Shown here one piece after another: positions 42,882 through 52,670 of a stretch of 64,000 bases of DNA. The number at the start of each line of letters is the position of its first letter. The stretch's first letter is position 1. The DNA is from Brevibacillus choshinensis (lineage in GTDB: Bacteria; Bacillota; Bacilli; Brevibacillales; Brevibacillaceae): assembly GCF_016811915.1 (NCBI RefSeq), contig NZ_CP069127.1, forward strand, positions 1,952,001 through 2,016,000, written 5' to 3'. The notes under the pieces are model-generated. The model ran no database searches. It was given only the letters and a program-made list of their open reading frames with translations, and was not told the origin of the DNA. The position numbers were made by a program, and so were the translations under genes.

Positions 42882-45141
42882 ATGGACGAACAGCAGACAA
42901 TCTCCTTGTTTGCCGAGACATACATACGCGGATTTCTCGCACAAGAAATTTTTTACAATGAAGAAACGTGGTACGGAGTGATTCGTCTTAAAATTGAAGA
43001 GACAACCGAAAACTTCAAGGATTCGGAGGTAATCATCGTCGGCAACTTTCCGCGACCTCATCCGGATGAGCTCTATACCTTTTACGGAGAGTGGAAGACG
43101 CATGCCCGCTTTGGCCAGCAATACGTAGCCAGACGCTACGAGCGGGAGACTCCGAAGACGCTCGCGGGTGTGGAGCGTTATTTGGCGAGCGGACTCTTTC
43201 AAGGAATCGGGAAGAAGATGGCAAAAAGAATCGTGGAACAGCTGGGGATCGATGCTCTGTCCATCATTGCCGATTATCCGGAACGCTTGGCAGAGGTGCA
43301 GGGGATCTCTGAATCACGTGCCAAGATTATTTATGAATCTGTCATCGAGCACCGCTCCCTGGAGAGTGCGATGGTCTTTCTGTACGATTTTGGCATCGGC
43401 GTCAACATGGCGCTGCGCATTTACCAGACGTATAAGCTGGAAACCATGACCGTGCTCAAGGAAGAGCCCTACCGTCTCATTGAAGATGTGCAAGGGATCG
43501 GTTTCAAACGCGCGGATGATATCGCGCGGTCAACGGGAATCGCCGCGTCATCCGAAGAACGGGTAAAAGCAGCTGCCTTGTTCACTTTGCAGGAGGCTTC
43601 GTATTCGGAAGGGCATGTGTATCTTCCGGTGGACGAGCTTTGCGAAAAAACGATGAGATTATTAGACGAGTGTGGCGGCCATGCCTTTGCCGCCGAAGAG
43701 ATCACTTTGGCGGTAGAAGGGTTGTTCGTCGCAAGCAAAATCGCATGGGAAGACGATCGGGCGTACCTGCCCTCCTTGTTTTTCGCAGAGCTGGGCTTGG
43801 CGAAACGGCTCCGTCATTTTTCGAGCAGGGATCAGTTCGCATCATTTCCTGCTTCGGAGTTTTATCGAGCCATCGGGGCTGTCGAGGATGAGTTGGCCAT
43901 CACCTATGCACAGACGCAGCGGGACGCCATTGAACAGGCCGTCACGTCAGGGCTGATGCTGCTTACCGGTGGTCCGGGTACGGGGAAGACGACGGTCATC
44001 AGAGGGATCTGTCGCGTGTTTTCGCAGCTGCACGGCTTGTCTCTGGATTTGAAAAAATACGGCGAAGACAATCCGTTTCCCATCGTGCTGGTTGCACCCA
44101 CTGGTCGCGCGGCCAAACGGATGACCGAGACGACCGGGCTACCGGCAATGACGATTCATCGTTTGCTTGGCTACAAAGGGGAGAGCTTTGAGCACGATGC
44201 GGAACATCCGATCAAAGGTCGCCTCTTGATCATCGATGAGATGTCGATGGTCGATATTTGGCTGGCCAATCAGCTGTTCAGGGCGATACCCGACGAGATG
44301 CAGGTCATCATGGTGGGGGATCCGGATCAGCTGCCGTCTGTCGGTCCAGGAAACGTGCTGCAGGATATGATTCGCTCCGGCCTCTTGCCCTTGGTGCAGC
44401 TGACAGAAATCTACCGGCAAGCAGAAGAGTCCACGATTATCCGCTTGGCGCACGACGTGAGAAAAGGGAATGTACCTTTGGACTTGCTGAAAACCACTCC
44501 GGATCGGCGATTTTTCACAAGTTCGCCACAAGATGTACCGGAAGCAGTGAAACAAATTTGCTCCGGGGCCGTAAAAAAAGGATATACGGCAAAAGATGTA
44601 CAAGTTCTGGCCCCATTTATAAAGGAAATGCCGGCGTAAACCGGCTGAACGAAGAGCTGCAGGAGCTGTTTAATCCAAAGACTCCCAGAAGCGGCAAGTG
44701 ACGTTTGGAGAAACGGCATTCCGCACGGGTGACAAAGTCCTGCAGCTGGTGAACAATGCCGAAGAACAGGTGTTCAACGGTGATATGGGTGAGATTGTTG
44801 CGATTTTTTTCCCAAACGAAAACGCAGAGAACGAAGAGATGCTGGTCGTATCCTTTGACGGCCGGGAAGTGACGTACAAGCGCTCGGCGTATCATCAGCT
44901 GACGCTGGCGTACTGTTGCTCCGTCCATAAGTCACAAGGAAGCGAATTTCCGATTGTAGTGATGCCGTTTGTCAAAAGCTATTACCGGATGCTCCGGCGC
45001 AAGCTGGTTTACACAGGAATTACCCGGAGCAAATCTTTCCTCATCATGTGCGGCGAGCCAGACGCGTTTCGCGCAGCCGTGGAGACGGATGAAGAAGGAG
45101 TTCGGTACAGCTACCTGGAAGAGCGGCTTCGGCAAGGATGA
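42882..45141 (+). pseudogene. recD2: RecD2 helicase, broken by two one-base losses
   Basis: RecD2 is a 5'-3' SF1B helicase (YrrC family) involved in DNA repair and fork stability. The first frame (42882-44639) holds the N-terminal helix-hairpin-helix part and Walker A in LLTGGPGTGKTTVIRG. It also holds Walker B LLIIDEMSMVD and GDPDQLPSVGPGNVLQD. It then meets a stop after VLAPFIKEMPA. The expected IYKGNAGVNRLNEELQELFNP continues in the next frame, which itself stops at 44701; KRQVTFGETAFRTGDK resumes in the third frame and runs to 45141. Each shift is restored by adding one C, to CCCC near 44611 and to CCC near 44685. The total length otherwise equals a full RecD2 (about 750 aa). Either the gene is dead, or the sequence has homopolymer errors. 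ATG 42882 has GGAGGAG upstream. Confidence 0.9.
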
Positions 45142-45215
45142 GTTTGGAACCTTTTGCGTCGAATGACCCCCATCGAATCGCCAGATACTAATAGGGCGGA
45201 AGGGGGATGTCCCAC

Positions 45216-45704
45216 ATGCGCAAGGCAATGGATGTAGTTGGCTTGCCCGTCGTTTGCCTGCAAACAGGAGAGACGATCGGTACCGCCCGTGACATTCTTT
45301 GTGACTCCACTTGGCATGTACGAGGAGTCTTGCTGAGCGAACAGGGCTGGTTCCATTCAGGTACCTACATTCCTGCCGAACGGATTCATGCGGTAGGTGA
45401 GTCCTGCCTTACCGTATCGGGTAAAGACGCAATCACGCCCTTGCCTCATCTCGCCGGTCTGCAACCTGTCGGCTTCGTGACGGGAAAGACAAAGTTAAAA
45501 GGAAAAGCGGTCATTACCGCTTCTGGAGAACTCCTGGGCAGATTGGAAGACGTTTACTTTTCTGCGAACTGGGAGAAACTTGTAGGGTACGAACTGTCCA
45601 ATGGCTGGATTGCGGATGTCACGGAGGGGCGAAAACGCCTGCCAGCACCGTATTCCGTCATCGTCGGGGAAGAAAACCTGATCGTGCCGGACTTTTGTTC
45701 GTAG
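45216..45704 (+). CDS. PRC-barrel domain protein (YrrD-like)
   Basis: This 162-residue protein has two PRC-barrel units: MDVVGLPVVCLQTGETIGTARDIL and GKAVITASGELLGRLEDVYF. PRC-barrels are small beta-barrel interaction domains. The B. subtilis homologue yrrD lies next to recD2 (yrrC) as well. ATG 45216 is preferred because AGGGGG lies 9 bases upstream; ATG 45207 touches that site. It is cytoplasmic by appearance. Exact function is unknown. Confidence 0.82.
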   Translation: MRKAMDVVGLPVVCLQTGETIGTARDILCDSTWHVRGVLLSEQGWFHSGTYIPAERIHAVGESCLTVSGKDAITPLPHLAGLQPVGFVTGKTKLKGKAVITASGELLGRLEDVYFSANWEKLVGYELSNGWIADVTEGRKRLPAPYSVIVGEENLIVPDFCS

Positions 45705-45731
45705 CCAGGCGTGAAAGGGAGGTTTTGCGTG

Positions 45732-45938
45732 ATGCGTGTCATTTGCCCGAACTGCAGTTCCAAAGATGTAGGGAAGATTGGTACCAATCAGTACTACTGC
45801 TGGAATTGCTTTATAGAGATGAGTGTTGCAGGGGAACAGATCGCTTCTGTCTACCAAGTAGAGGAAGATGGATCGCTGCATTCGCTCAATGATCTGTTTA
45901 TCGAGGATCAAACGGTTACTGCTCAATTGAATATGTAG
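45732..45938 (+). CDS. Small zinc-ribbon protein
   Basis: This 68-residue protein starts MRVICPNCSSKDVGKIGTN and continues QYYCWNCFIE. The paired CPNC and CWNC motifs form a classic four-cysteine zinc ribbon. The rest is acidic. GGGAGG lies upstream; GTG 45729 is an alternative start. A similar small zinc-ribbon protein (YrzR) occurs in Bacillus. It probably forms an operon with the PRC-barrel gene, 27 bases upstream. Function unknown. Confidence 0.8.
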   Translation: MRVICPNCSSKDVGKIGTNQYYCWNCFIEMSVAGEQIASVYQVEEDGSLHSLNDLFIEDQTVTAQLNM

Positions 45939-45975
45939 CTCACTTGAGCGACCAAAACTACTGGAGGTGGCACGC

Positions 45976-46164
45976 TTGATCGTAAGAAGCCTGTTGCGCA
46001 TCCTAGCAACTAGTGGAATCGTGGCCGTCGTCGGATATCTGATGTCTCCACGTCGTCGTCGCAGTCGATTTTCCTTATTCATGAATCGATTGCCCTTCTC
46101 CATGCGAGACATGCAGCGCATGATGAAAACAGGTCGAAAGCTGATGCGTGCCGTCGCTCGTTAG
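45976..46164 (+). CDS. Small basic membrane protein, 62 aa (YrzQ/DUF3918-like)
   Basis: TTG 45976 is chosen because GGAGG ends 8 bases upstream; GTG 45967 overlaps that site. The protein has one N-terminal hydrophobic segment (about 4-20, LLRILATSGIVAVVGYLM), then a strongly basic stretch PRRRRSRFS and the tail MRDMQRMMKTGRKLMRAVAR. The arrangement resembles the small DUF3918/YrzQ proteins of Bacillales, but the assignment is tentative. A strong terminator follows. Confidence 0.65.
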   Translation: MIVRSLLRILATSGIVAVVGYLMSPRRRRSRFSLFMNRLPFSMRDMQRMMKTGRKLMRAVAR

Positions 46165-46185
46165 TTTGGAAATTTTATCTGGAAA

Positions 46186-46218
46186 GCTGACGCCTGTCAT
46201 TTTGGCGTCAGCTTTTTT
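46186..46218 (+). terminator. Terminator after the small membrane protein gene
   Basis: GCTGACGCC pairs with GGCGTCAGC and ends in T6. Confidence 0.93.
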
Positions 46219-46223
46219 GCAAT

Positions 46224-46265
46224 AAAAAACACCTCCTGCAAAGATCCGCTCTGCAAGAGGTGTTT
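46224..46265 (-). terminator. Terminator of terC
   Basis: AACACCTC-TGCA pairs with TGCA-GAGGTGTT; on the minus strand it runs into a T-rich stretch. Confidence 0.88.
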
Positions 46266-46298
46266 GGCGTTTTTATCGGAATGGGCAAGCTTTCAAGC

Positions 46299-46985
46299 TT
46301 ATGATTGTTCCGCCAGTCGTTTTTGCTTCTGACTTTTCATGCGACCTGTCAACAGGACACCAACCACGACTGCAACGATGAACACCCATTTTACCCAAGG
46401 GTATTGTGCAAAGAATGGCGCCAGGAATTTTTCCGAAGTAACCATGCTGGCTGCCGTGTAAGCCAGGACAGCGGAACCGATGTAGATGACGACCGGATAG
46501 CGCTCCATGACCTTCAGAATCATCGTGCTTCCCCATACCATGATCGGCACGCTAATGATCAAGCCGATGATGACCAGCAGGAAGTCACCGTGTGCAGCAC
46601 CTGCGACAGCGATTACGTTATCGAGACCCATGACGGTGTCAGCAACGATAATCGTCCAGATCGCAGCGCCGAGGCTGCCGCTGGCTTTCATGTTCTCATG
46701 ATTGTCTTCTTGGACCAGCAGCTTCAGGGAGATCCATACCAGGATCAATCCACCGACGAGCAGCAGACCAGGGATTTTCAACAACCAAACAACGGCCAAG
46801 GTAGCCAGAGCGCGTATGACAATTGCGCCGACCGTTCCCCAGATGATCGCTTTCTTTTGCTGATTCGCTGGGAGATTTCGCGCCGCCATCCCGATGACAA
46901 TCGCATTGTCGCCGGCTAGCACCAAGTCAATGACGACGATGGCTAGTAGTGCGGACCAAAATTCAGGGGTAAACAATAGTTCCAT
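46299..46985 (-). CDS. TerC family membrane protein, probable manganese exporter
   Basis: This 228-residue integral membrane protein belongs to the TerC family (YjbE/YkoY type). It has about seven transmembrane segments and the acidic metal-site motifs VVIDLVLAGDNAIVIG (about 18-33) and VADTVMGLDNVIAVAG (about 115-130). Some Bacillus TerC proteins help load or export Mn2+. ATG 46985 has GAGGAGGAAG upstream. The leader carries a yybP-ykoY manganese riboswitch, which makes a role in relieving Mn2+ excess likely. It is transcribed alone. Confidence 0.9.
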   Translation of the reverse strand: MELLFTPEFWSALLAIVVIDLVLAGDNAIVIGMAARNLPANQQKKAIIWGTVGAIVIRALATLAVVWLLKIPGLLLVGGLILVWISLKLLVQEDNHENMKASGSLGAAIWTIIVADTVMGLDNVIAVAGAAHGDFLLVIIGLIISVPIMVWGSTMILKVMERYPVVIYIGSAVLAYTAASMVTSEKFLAPFFAQYPWVKWVFIVAVVVGVLLTGRMKSQKQKRLAEQS

Positions 46986-47065
46986 GTCTCTCTTCCTCCT
47001 CGTCCTTGGAAAGTAAAAATCCTCCGGCCGTTTTCTTGATACCTCCTATAGTCTGTTATAAAGGG

Positions 47066-47106
47066 GGAAAAAGAAAACGACCTTTCCCTGGACAGGCAAA
47101 GGTCGT
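47066..47106 (-). terminator. Second terminator in the terC leader
   Basis: On the minus strand ACGACCTTTGCCTG pairs with CAGGGAAAGGTCGT (one mismatch) and is followed by TTTCTTTTT. It repeats the GACCTTTGCC element of the riboswitch terminator. Confidence 0.8.
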
Positions 47107-47109
47107 GAA

Positions 47110-47245
47110 ACATACAAAAAAAGACCTTTACCTGTTAGGCAAAGGTCTTGCTTACAACATAAGGAACATGTTGCCAACATAGCCGGGGATTTCTCCCGTA
47201 ATGACGACTATGTTGCGTAAAAGCTACTCCCCTTTGGAGATATCC
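47110..47245 (-). promoter_or_regulatory. yybP-ykoY manganese riboswitch
   Basis: On the minus strand the hallmark AAAGGGGAGTAGC (complement of 47223-47236) is followed by GTCGTCATTACGG. Next come CCGGCTATGTTG and GCAAGACCTTTGCC (complement of 47138-47151), the conserved parts of the Mn2+ aptamer. The expression platform is the terminator AAGACCTTTGCC/GGTAAAGGTCTT with T7 (47114-47149). Mn2+ binding should favour read-through into terC. Confidence 0.93.
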
Positions 47246-47257
47246 ACTTGTATTATC

Positions 47258-47286
47258 ATACTACTTCGAGGATTTTGATGTGTCAA
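47258..47286 (-). promoter_or_regulatory. Promoter of the manganese riboswitch and terC
   Basis: On the minus strand TTGACA (47281-47286), 17-bp spacer, TAGTAT (47258-47263), placing the start a few bases before the aptamer. Confidence 0.75.
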
Positions 47287-47355
47287 TAGGGTACATGTTT
47301 TTTTTGCGGAAAAGGCACCCTAGTAGATACGGAAGACGAAGGGAGGTCTGTCAGC

Positions 47356-48420
47356 GTGGATGAACTTCGGCGCAGTCGCCTGTTTGCTGCGGCCATTTGG
47401 CTCACCATTCTGTTGATCATTGGCAATCTGCTATGGCTGCTCCGACCTGTCTTGTCCGAGCTGTTTCATTTGCTGGAGGAAGTCCTGGTGCCTGTTGTGG
47501 TTGGACTGATTATCGCCTACCTGCTTCATCCGATCGTGCAGGTGTTGGAGCGTCGTCGGATGCCGCGGCTCATGGCTGTTTTGCTCATTTACGGCTCTTT
47601 TGTTCTCATCATAGCGATTGCGGTCGTGAATGCCATCCCGATTTTTACCAAGCAGCTGGTAGAGCTCTCAGATGATTTGCCGAGGCTCTCGGAGTGGTAT
47701 TACAAATGGATGAGCGAATGGGAAGCCCATAAATACTTTTTGCCGGATAGCATTTCGCATGGCGTGGATCGGGTGATTATCCAGTCGCATGAGAACGTCT
47801 CCCACACCGTTACCCAACTCGTGAACAACGCCCGCAATTCAGTCGGGAAAGTGCTTGCGTACGCCGTCGTGCCGTTCATCGCCTTCTATTTATTGAAGGA
47901 CATGAAAGAGCTGCATGAAGCGGGGATGTCGTTCGTCCCGCGAGCGTACCGCAAACAAGTGCTATCGGTGCTGCGAGATATCAATGAATCGCTCGGAAAT
48001 TACATACATGGACAAATGATGGTGGCCATCATCGTCGGAGTGTTTGCCTACATCGGCTACTGGCTGATTGGCATGCCCTATCCATTTGTCCTCGCTTCCT
48101 TTGTCTGTCTGACGAACATCATCCCGTACATTGGCCCTCTGATCGGGGCGGGACCGGCTGTCATTGTCGCATTGACCATTTCGACAAAAATGCTTTTGTT
48201 CGTACTCGCCGTCAACGTCGTCATTCAGGTAGTAGAAGGAAACATCCTATCCCCGAATATTGTCGGGCGTTCCCTTCATTTGCATCCGCTGCTCATCATC
48301 ATGGCTTTGCTCGCTGGGGAAGCGATCGGGGGGATTATCGGGCTGATTGTGGCGGTCCCGCTGCTCGCCGTATGCAAAGTCATTATCAGCCGAGTGGCGC
48401 TCATGATGCATGAAAGTTGA
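47356..48420 (+). CDS. AI-2E (PerM/YrrI) family permease
   Basis: This 354-residue protein has about eight transmembrane segments and fits the AI-2E/PerM transporter family. The cluster near CLTNIIPYIGPLIGAGPAVIVALT (about 253-276) and VVEGNILSPNIVGRSLHLHPL are conserved signatures. The B. subtilis homologue yrrI also lies just before alaS. GTG 47356 has GGGAGG upstream. Substrate is unproven; the family name comes from an E. coli AI-2 exporter. The alaS promoter -35 box overlaps the last codons of this gene. Confidence 0.85.
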   Translation: MDELRRSRLFAAAIWLTILLIIGNLLWLLRPVLSELFHLLEEVLVPVVVGLIIAYLLHPIVQVLERRRMPRLMAVLLIYGSFVLIIAIAVVNAIPIFTKQLVELSDDLPRLSEWYYKWMSEWEAHKYFLPDSISHGVDRVIIQSHENVSHTVTQLVNNARNSVGKVLAYAVVPFIAFYLLKDMKELHEAGMSFVPRAYRKQVLSVLRDINESLGNYIHGQMMVAIIVGVFAYIGYWLIGMPYPFVLASFVCLTNIIPYIGPLIGAGPAVIVALTISTKMLLFVLAVNVVIQVVEGNILSPNIVGRSLHLHPLLIIMALLAGEAIGGIIGLIVAVPLLAVCKVIISRVALMMHES

Positions 48421-48446
48421 CAGTGATCGCCAAAAAAATTTATAAT
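48417..48446 (+). promoter_or_regulatory. Strong promoter of the alaS leader
   Basis: TTGACA (48417-48422), overlapping the stop codon of the permease gene, 18-bp spacer, TATAAT (48441-48446). Confidence 0.85.
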
Positions 48447-48449
48447 ACG

Positions 48450-48716
48450 AACAAAGCAATACAGGTTTGGATCAATGAGGGAACGAGTATGTTGCAGCCC
48501 TTCTACAGAGAGGACGCTCCACGGTTGAGAGAGCGGCCAGAAGAAGTGCGACAGAAGGCTACTCCTAAGACCGGGCAAAAACCGGCGGCTTGGCACCGTT
48601 AAAGGCCGTAAAGCGACAGGCATTGGCTTTGGTTTAACGCATCAAGGGCCTGTAAGCAGGGTGGTACCGCGAGAAAAACAGTTCTCGTCCCTGAGGGGAT
48701 GGGGGCTTTTTTTATT
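48450..48716 (+). promoter_or_regulatory. T-box riboswitch of alaS
   Basis: Stem I has the AGTA motif (near 48487) opposite GAAG-GCT-A (48556-48563); the upper helix is TGTTGCA/TGCGACA. The specifier GCT (48560-48562) is an alanine codon, matching the gene. The T-box AGGGTGGTACCGCG is at 48658-48671, followed by GAGAAAAACAGTTCTCGTCCCTGA split arms and a terminator GTCCC/GGGAT region ending in T7. Uncharged tRNA-Ala would promote read-through. Confidence 0.93.
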
Positions 48717-48737
48717 TTTCATTAGAGGAGAATGTAA

Positions 48738-51386
48738 ATGAAGAAACTGACAGGCAATCAAATCCGCCGCATGTTCTTGGACTTCTTTGTTGAAAAAGGA
48801 CATCGTATTGAGCCAAGCGCTCCCTTGGTTCCCATCGACGATCCATCGCTGCTGTGGATCAACAGTGGCGTAGCGACCCTCAAGAAGTACTTTGACGGCC
48901 GCATCATTCCAGACAACCCGCGCATCACCAACTCGCAAAAATCCATTCGTACCAACGATATCGAAAACGTAGGCCGCACTGCTCGCCACCATACGTTCTT
49001 TGAGATGCTGGGGAACTTCTCCATCGGCGACTATTTCAAAGAGGAAGCCATTGAGTGGGCATGGGAATTCTTGACCAGTCCAAAATGGATCGGCTTTGAT
49101 CCAGAGCTGCTCTCCGTCACGATTCACCCGGAAGACGAAGAAGCATATGAGTACTGGAACAAAAAAATCGGCGTTCCTGCTGAGCGCATCGTGAAGCTGG
49201 AAGGCAACTTCTGGGACATCGGGGAAGGTCCGAGCGGTCCGAACACGGAAATCTTCTACGATCGCGGCGAAGCATTCGGAAACGATCCGAATGATCCTGA
49301 GCTGTACCCTGGCGGCGAAAATGAACGCTATCTGGAAGTGTGGAACCTGGTGTTCTCCCAGTTCAACCACAATCCGGACGGCACCTACACGCCATTGCCG
49401 AAGAAAAACATCGATACCGGGATGGGTCTCGAGCGCATGGCTTCGATCATCCAAGGCGTGGACAACAACTTCGAAACAGACCTGTTGTTCCCGCTGATCG
49501 AAGAAACGAGCAAAATCTCCGGTGTGGCATACAAAACAAGCCCTGAGATGGACGTCGCGCTGAAAGTGATCGCAGACCACGCACGTACGGTGGCCTTTGC
49601 CATCGGGGACGGTGCATTGCCTTCCAACGAAGGTCGCGGCTATGTCATCCGTCGCTTGCTGCGTCGCGCTGTGCGCATGGGGAAAAAGTTGGGCGTGGAA
49701 AAGCCGTTCCTCTACAGCCTGACTGAAACAGTGGGCACAATGATGGGCGAATTCTACCCAGAAGTGGTGCAAAAACGCGAATTCATCGAAAAAGTCATTC
49801 GTGCGGAAGAAGAGCGCTTCCACGAGACTTTGAACGATGGATTGGCTATCCTCTCCGAAATGGTGAAGAATGCCAAAGCGGAAGGCAAAGCACAGCTTTC
49901 CGGTCAAGACGTGTTCAAAATGTACGATACGTACGGATTCCCGGTTGACCTGACAGAAGACTTTGCGGACGAGCAAGGATTGACTGTAGATCGCGATGGC
50001 TTCGATCAAGCGATGGAAGAACAGCGTGAACGCGCGCGCGCAGCTCGTCAGGATGTGGACAGCATGCAGATTCAGGGCGGTCCATTGTCCGAGCTGACGG
50101 TTACGAGCGAATTTGTTGGTTATACTGAATTGGTAGCAACAGGTAAAGTGGAAGCGATCATTTTCGACAACCAACTGACAGACGAGGCAGAAGAAGGACA
50201 GACGGTTCAAGTCGTCCTGAGCCGGACACCGTTCTATGCAGAGAGCGGCGGACAGATCAACGACGAAGGCTATCTGATTTCGGATTCCGTGAAAGCACGT
50301 GTAACGGACGTTCAAAAAGGTCCAAAGGGCCAAAACGTTCATTCCGTTACCGTGGAAGCCGGTACCTTGCGCAAAGGCGACGAAGTGCGTGCAGAGGTAA
50401 ACCGTGAAGCGCGTCTGGCCATCACGAAAAACCATACCGCAACACACCTCTTGCACCAGGCGCTGAAGGATGTGCTGGGTACGCACGTCAATCAGGCGGG
50501 GTCTCTGGTAGCTCCTGAAAGACTTCGCTTTGACTTCACGCACATCAGTGCGATTACAGCAGAAGAGCTGGAGCGCATCGAAGCGATCGTCAACGAAAAA
50601 GTGTGGGAGAACCTCACTGTGGAGATCGCAAACAAAGCACTGGCTGAAGCAAAAGCAATGGGCGCAATGGCGTTGTTCGGCGAAAAATACGGCGATATCG
50701 TACGCGTCGTAAAAGTAGGCGACTACAGCTTGGAGCTGTGCGGCGGCTGCCATGTGAACAACACCGCGGAAATCGGTCTGTTCAAGCTGGTGAGCGAGAG
50801 CGGTATCGGTGCAGGTACCAGACGTATCGAGGCGGTTACCGGCCGTGGCGCATATCAGTTCCTGAACCAGCAATTTGCTACGCTGAAAGAAGTGGCCAAC
50901 GCATTGAAGGCTCCCGTGATTGCAGAAGCTCCAGCTCGTGTGGAAGGCCTGCAACAGCAATTGAAAGAAGCTCAGCGTGAGAACGAATCGTTGCGTGCCA
51001 AATTGGGCAACATCGAAGCGGCTTCCCTGACGGATCAATTGCAGCAAGTGGATGGCATGAATGTACTGGCTGCTCGTGTATCCGCAGTCGATATGGATAA
51101 TCTGCGCGGCATGGTGGACGAGCTGAAAAACAAGCTGGGCTCGGCTGTCATCGTTCTGGGTGCTGTAGATGGTGACAAGGTGAACCTCGTAGCCGGGGTG
51201 ACCAAAGACCTGATGGACCAGGGCATCCACGCGGGTAAGATCATTAAAGAGGTGGCGTCTCGTTGCGGCGGCGGCGGTGGCGGTCGTCCTGATATGGCGC
51301 AGGCTGGCGGTAAAGATCCGTCCAAGCTGCAGGAAGCGTTGGATGCAGTGGCCGAGTTCGTAAAGAGTCAAGCAGTGACGAAATAA
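48738..51386 (+). CDS. alaS: Alanyl-tRNA synthetase
   Basis: This 882-residue class II synthetase charges tRNA-Ala and edits mischarged Ser and Gly. The catalytic domain starts [17 protein letters not shown]. The editing domain holds [11 protein letters not shown] (about 566) and [13 protein letters not shown] (about 668), whose His and Cys bind zinc. The C-terminal DHHA1-type domain ends with a glycine-rich [18 protein letters not shown] 48738 follows AGAGGAG. It is controlled by the upstream T-box. Confidence 0.97.
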   Translation: MKKLTGNQIRRMFLDFFVEKGHRIEPSAPLVPIDDPSLLWINSGVATLKKYFDGRIIPDNPRITNSQKSIRTNDIENVGRTARHHTFFEMLGNFSIGDYFKEEAIEWAWEFLTSPKWIGFDPELLSVTIHPEDEEAYEYWNKKIGVPAERIVKLEGNFWDIGEGPSGPNTEIFYDRGEAFGNDPNDPELYPGGENERYLEVWNLVFSQFNHNPDGTYTPLPKKNIDTGMGLERMASIIQGVDNNFETDLLFPLIEETSKISGVAYKTSPEMDVALKVIADHARTVAFAIGDGALPSNEGRGYVIRRLLRRAVRMGKKLGVEKPFLYSLTETVGTMMGEFYPEVVQKREFIEKVIRAEEERFHETLNDGLAILSEMVKNAKAEGKAQLSGQDVFKMYDTYGFPVDLTEDFADEQGLTVDRDGFDQAMEEQRERARAARQDVDSMQIQGGPLSELTVTSEFVGYTELVATGKVEAIIFDNQLTDEAEEGQTVQVVLSRTPFYAESGGQINDEGYLISDSVKARVTDVQKGPKGQNVHSVTVEAGTLRKGDEVRAEVNREARLAITKNHTATHLLHQALKDVLGTHVNQAGSLVAPERLRFDFTHISAITAEELERIEAIVNEKVWENLTVEIANKALAEAKAMGAMALFGEKYGDIVRVVKVGDYSLELCGGCHVNNTAEIGLFKLVSESGIGAGTRRIEAVTGRGAYQFLNQQFATLKEVANALKAPVIAEAPARVEGLQQQLKEAQRENESLRAKLGNIEAASLTDQLQQVDGMNVLAARVSAVDMDNLRGMVDELKNKLGSAVIVLGAVDGDKVNLVAGVTKDLMDQGIHAGKIIKEVASRCGGGGGGRPDMAQAGGKDPSKLQEALDAVAEFVKSQAVTK

Positions 51387-51499
51387 GTGACAGCGGGACG
51401 AAAAAATTGCGAAATCGACAAGGAGTAGGGTCGACCCAAGTCGAATAAGTATGGTAGCAAGTAGGGTCAGAAGTCTCAAATGAAATCGAGGTGTTGATT

Positions 51500-51760
51500 G
51501 TGAGTTCGTTGGATAATACCATGAAATTCACGGTGCCAAAGGAAGCGAATGCGGCGGATGTGCAAGAGACATTAACAGAGGTGTACAAAGCCCTGCAGGA
51601 AAAAGGGTACAACCCGATCACCCAGATCGTCGGTTACTTGCTTTCTGGCGACCCGGCGTTTATCCCACGCCACAACAACGCGCGCAGCCTAATTGGCAAA
51701 TTGGAACGGGACAAAATCATAGAAGAGTTGGTGACCGTTTACTTGTCAGAGCGCAAGTAA
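51500..51760 (+). CDS. IreB family regulatory protein (YrzL, UPF0297)
   Basis: This 86-residue protein matches the IreB/UPF0297 family: MKFTVPKE near the start, [30 protein letters not shown] (split: [17 protein letters not shown]) and [21 protein letters not shown]. In Enterococcus IreB is a substrate of the IreK kinase and affects cephalosporin resistance. GTG 51500 is chosen since GAGGTG lies 6 bases upstream. The alaS-yrzL-ruvX-yrzB order is conserved across Firmicutes. Confidence 0.93.
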   Translation: MSSLDNTMKFTVPKEANAADVQETLTEVYKALQEKGYNPITQIVGYLLSGDPAFIPRHNNARSLIGKLERDKIIEELVTVYLSERK

Positions 51761-51770
51761 GCCTGCCTAT

Positions 51771-52187
51771 ATGACGAGAGTACTGGGATTGGATGTTGGC
51801 GATAAAACGATAGGAGTTGCGGTCAGCGACGAGCTCGGTTGGACTGCCCAAGGGGTAGAAACAATCAAGAGACAGTCCAAGGAAAAGGATTTTGCTCGCT
51901 TGCACGAGTTGATTGCACAATATCAGGTCGGCGCAATTGTTGTTGGTCTGCCAAAAAACATGAATGGGACGATCGGCCCGCGGGCGGAGATGTGCCAGGC
52001 ATTTGGCAGACTGCTTGAGGAACGCACCTCTCTTCCTGTCCACATGTGGGACGAACGACTGACGACGATGGCAGCGGAGCGCATGTTGATCTCCGCTGAC
52101 GTCAGCCGTCAGAAACGCAAGACGGTAATAGACAAAATGGCGGCCACATTGATCCTGCAAGGATTTTTGGACGCGAAATCGAGGTGA
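51771..52187 (+). CDS. ruvX: RuvX/YqgF, putative Holliday junction resolvase and pre-16S nuclease
   Basis: This 138-residue protein has an RNase H-like fold: [21 protein letters not shown] at the N-terminus (first Asp), [17 protein letters not shown] (about 60-76), and [15 protein letters not shown] (about 95-109) with the catalytic Glu. YqgF proteins take part in 16S rRNA 5'-end maturation and are classed as possible resolvases. It starts 10 bases after the ireB-like gene and its end overlaps the next open frame. Confidence 0.94.
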   Translation: MTRVLGLDVGDKTIGVAVSDELGWTAQGVETIKRQSKEKDFARLHELIAQYQVGAIVVGLPKNMNGTIGPRAEMCQAFGRLLEERTSLPVHMWDERLTTMAAERMLISADVSRQKRKTVIDKMAATLILQGFLDAKSR

Positions 52188-52192
52188 CCACA

Positions 52193-52483
52193 ATGAGTGA
52201 AGAGATGATTGAGGAGTTTGAAGTGGGCGATGTGATTGCCCTTACGGAAGAAGGTACCGATGAGCCTCGCGACTTCCGGATCATGTACATTTTTGACATT
52301 GAAGATCGCAGCTATCTGGTGCTGGTACCAGTGGATCAGGAAGAAGAAGAAGAGTATGAAGTTCACTTCCTGCGCTACGACGGTACAGACATGCTCCAGC
52401 CAATCGAAGACGACGAAGAGTGGGAGCAAGTAGAAGCCACTTTCGAAACGCTGATTGCGGATTTGGAGAAAGACGGTATTTAA
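52193..52483 (+). CDS. DUF1292 family protein (YrzB-like)
   Basis: This 96-residue, very acidic protein belongs to the DUF1292 family, normally found next to ruvX. The core is DVIALTEEGTDEPRDFRIMYIF followed by a Glu-rich loop VDQEEEEEYEV. ATG 52193 is preferred over GTG 52184 because GAGGTGA serves as its ribosome binding site. Function is unknown. A strong terminator follows. Confidence 0.92.
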   Translation: MSEEMIEEFEVGDVIALTEEGTDEPRDFRIMYIFDIEDRSYLVLVPVDQEEEEEYEVHFLRYDGTDMLQPIEDDEEWEQVEATFETLIADLEKDGI

Positions 52484-52502
52484 GAGATTGGGAAGTAGAA
52501 AA

Positions 52503-52527
52503 GAGGGCTTTATGCCCTCTTTTTTTT
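52503..52527 (+). terminator. Terminator of the alaS-ruvX-DUF1292 operon
   Basis: GAGGGC pairs with GCCCTC across TTTAT and ends in T8. Confidence 0.93.
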
Positions 52528-52533
52528 GTGCAT

Positions 52534-52556
52534 TAAATCGTAATGATTATGATTTG
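52534..52556. promoter_or_regulatory. Zur-box-like operator 1
   Basis: The core TCGTAATGATTATGA matches the Bacillus Zur consensus TCGTAATNATTACGA at all but one position, and the flanks AAA and TTT also match. It lies just upstream of the -35 box of the ABC-transporter operon. Confidence 0.8.
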
Positions 52557-52558
52557 TA

Positions 52559-52587
52559 TTGACTTTTCCATCATTCTCCTTTAGTCT
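52559..52587 (+). promoter_or_regulatory. Promoter of the Nik/Cnt-type operon
   Basis: TTGACT (52559-52564), 17-bp spacer, TAGTCT (52582-52587). It is flanked by two Zur-like operators. Confidence 0.7.
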
Positions 52588-52599
52588 AAGTTTTGTCAT

Positions 52600-52622
52600 C
52601 AAATAAGAATGATTACGCTTTG
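52600..52622. promoter_or_regulatory. Zur-box-like operator 2
   Basis: The sequence AAATAAGAATGATTACGCTTT keeps the AAT-N-ATTACG half and the AAAT/TTT flanks of the Zur consensus. It lies just after the predicted transcription start, a typical repressor position. Confidence 0.65.
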
Positions 52623-52670
52623 TGCGCCGGGAAATGAATCATAAGAAGGAGAAGGGGGGAAGGAACGCTT

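Noticed and set aside
48642-51479. 945-codon open frame antisense to alaS
   Set aside because: It mirrors the alaS coding frame, has no ribosome binding site or family features, and alaS is certain.
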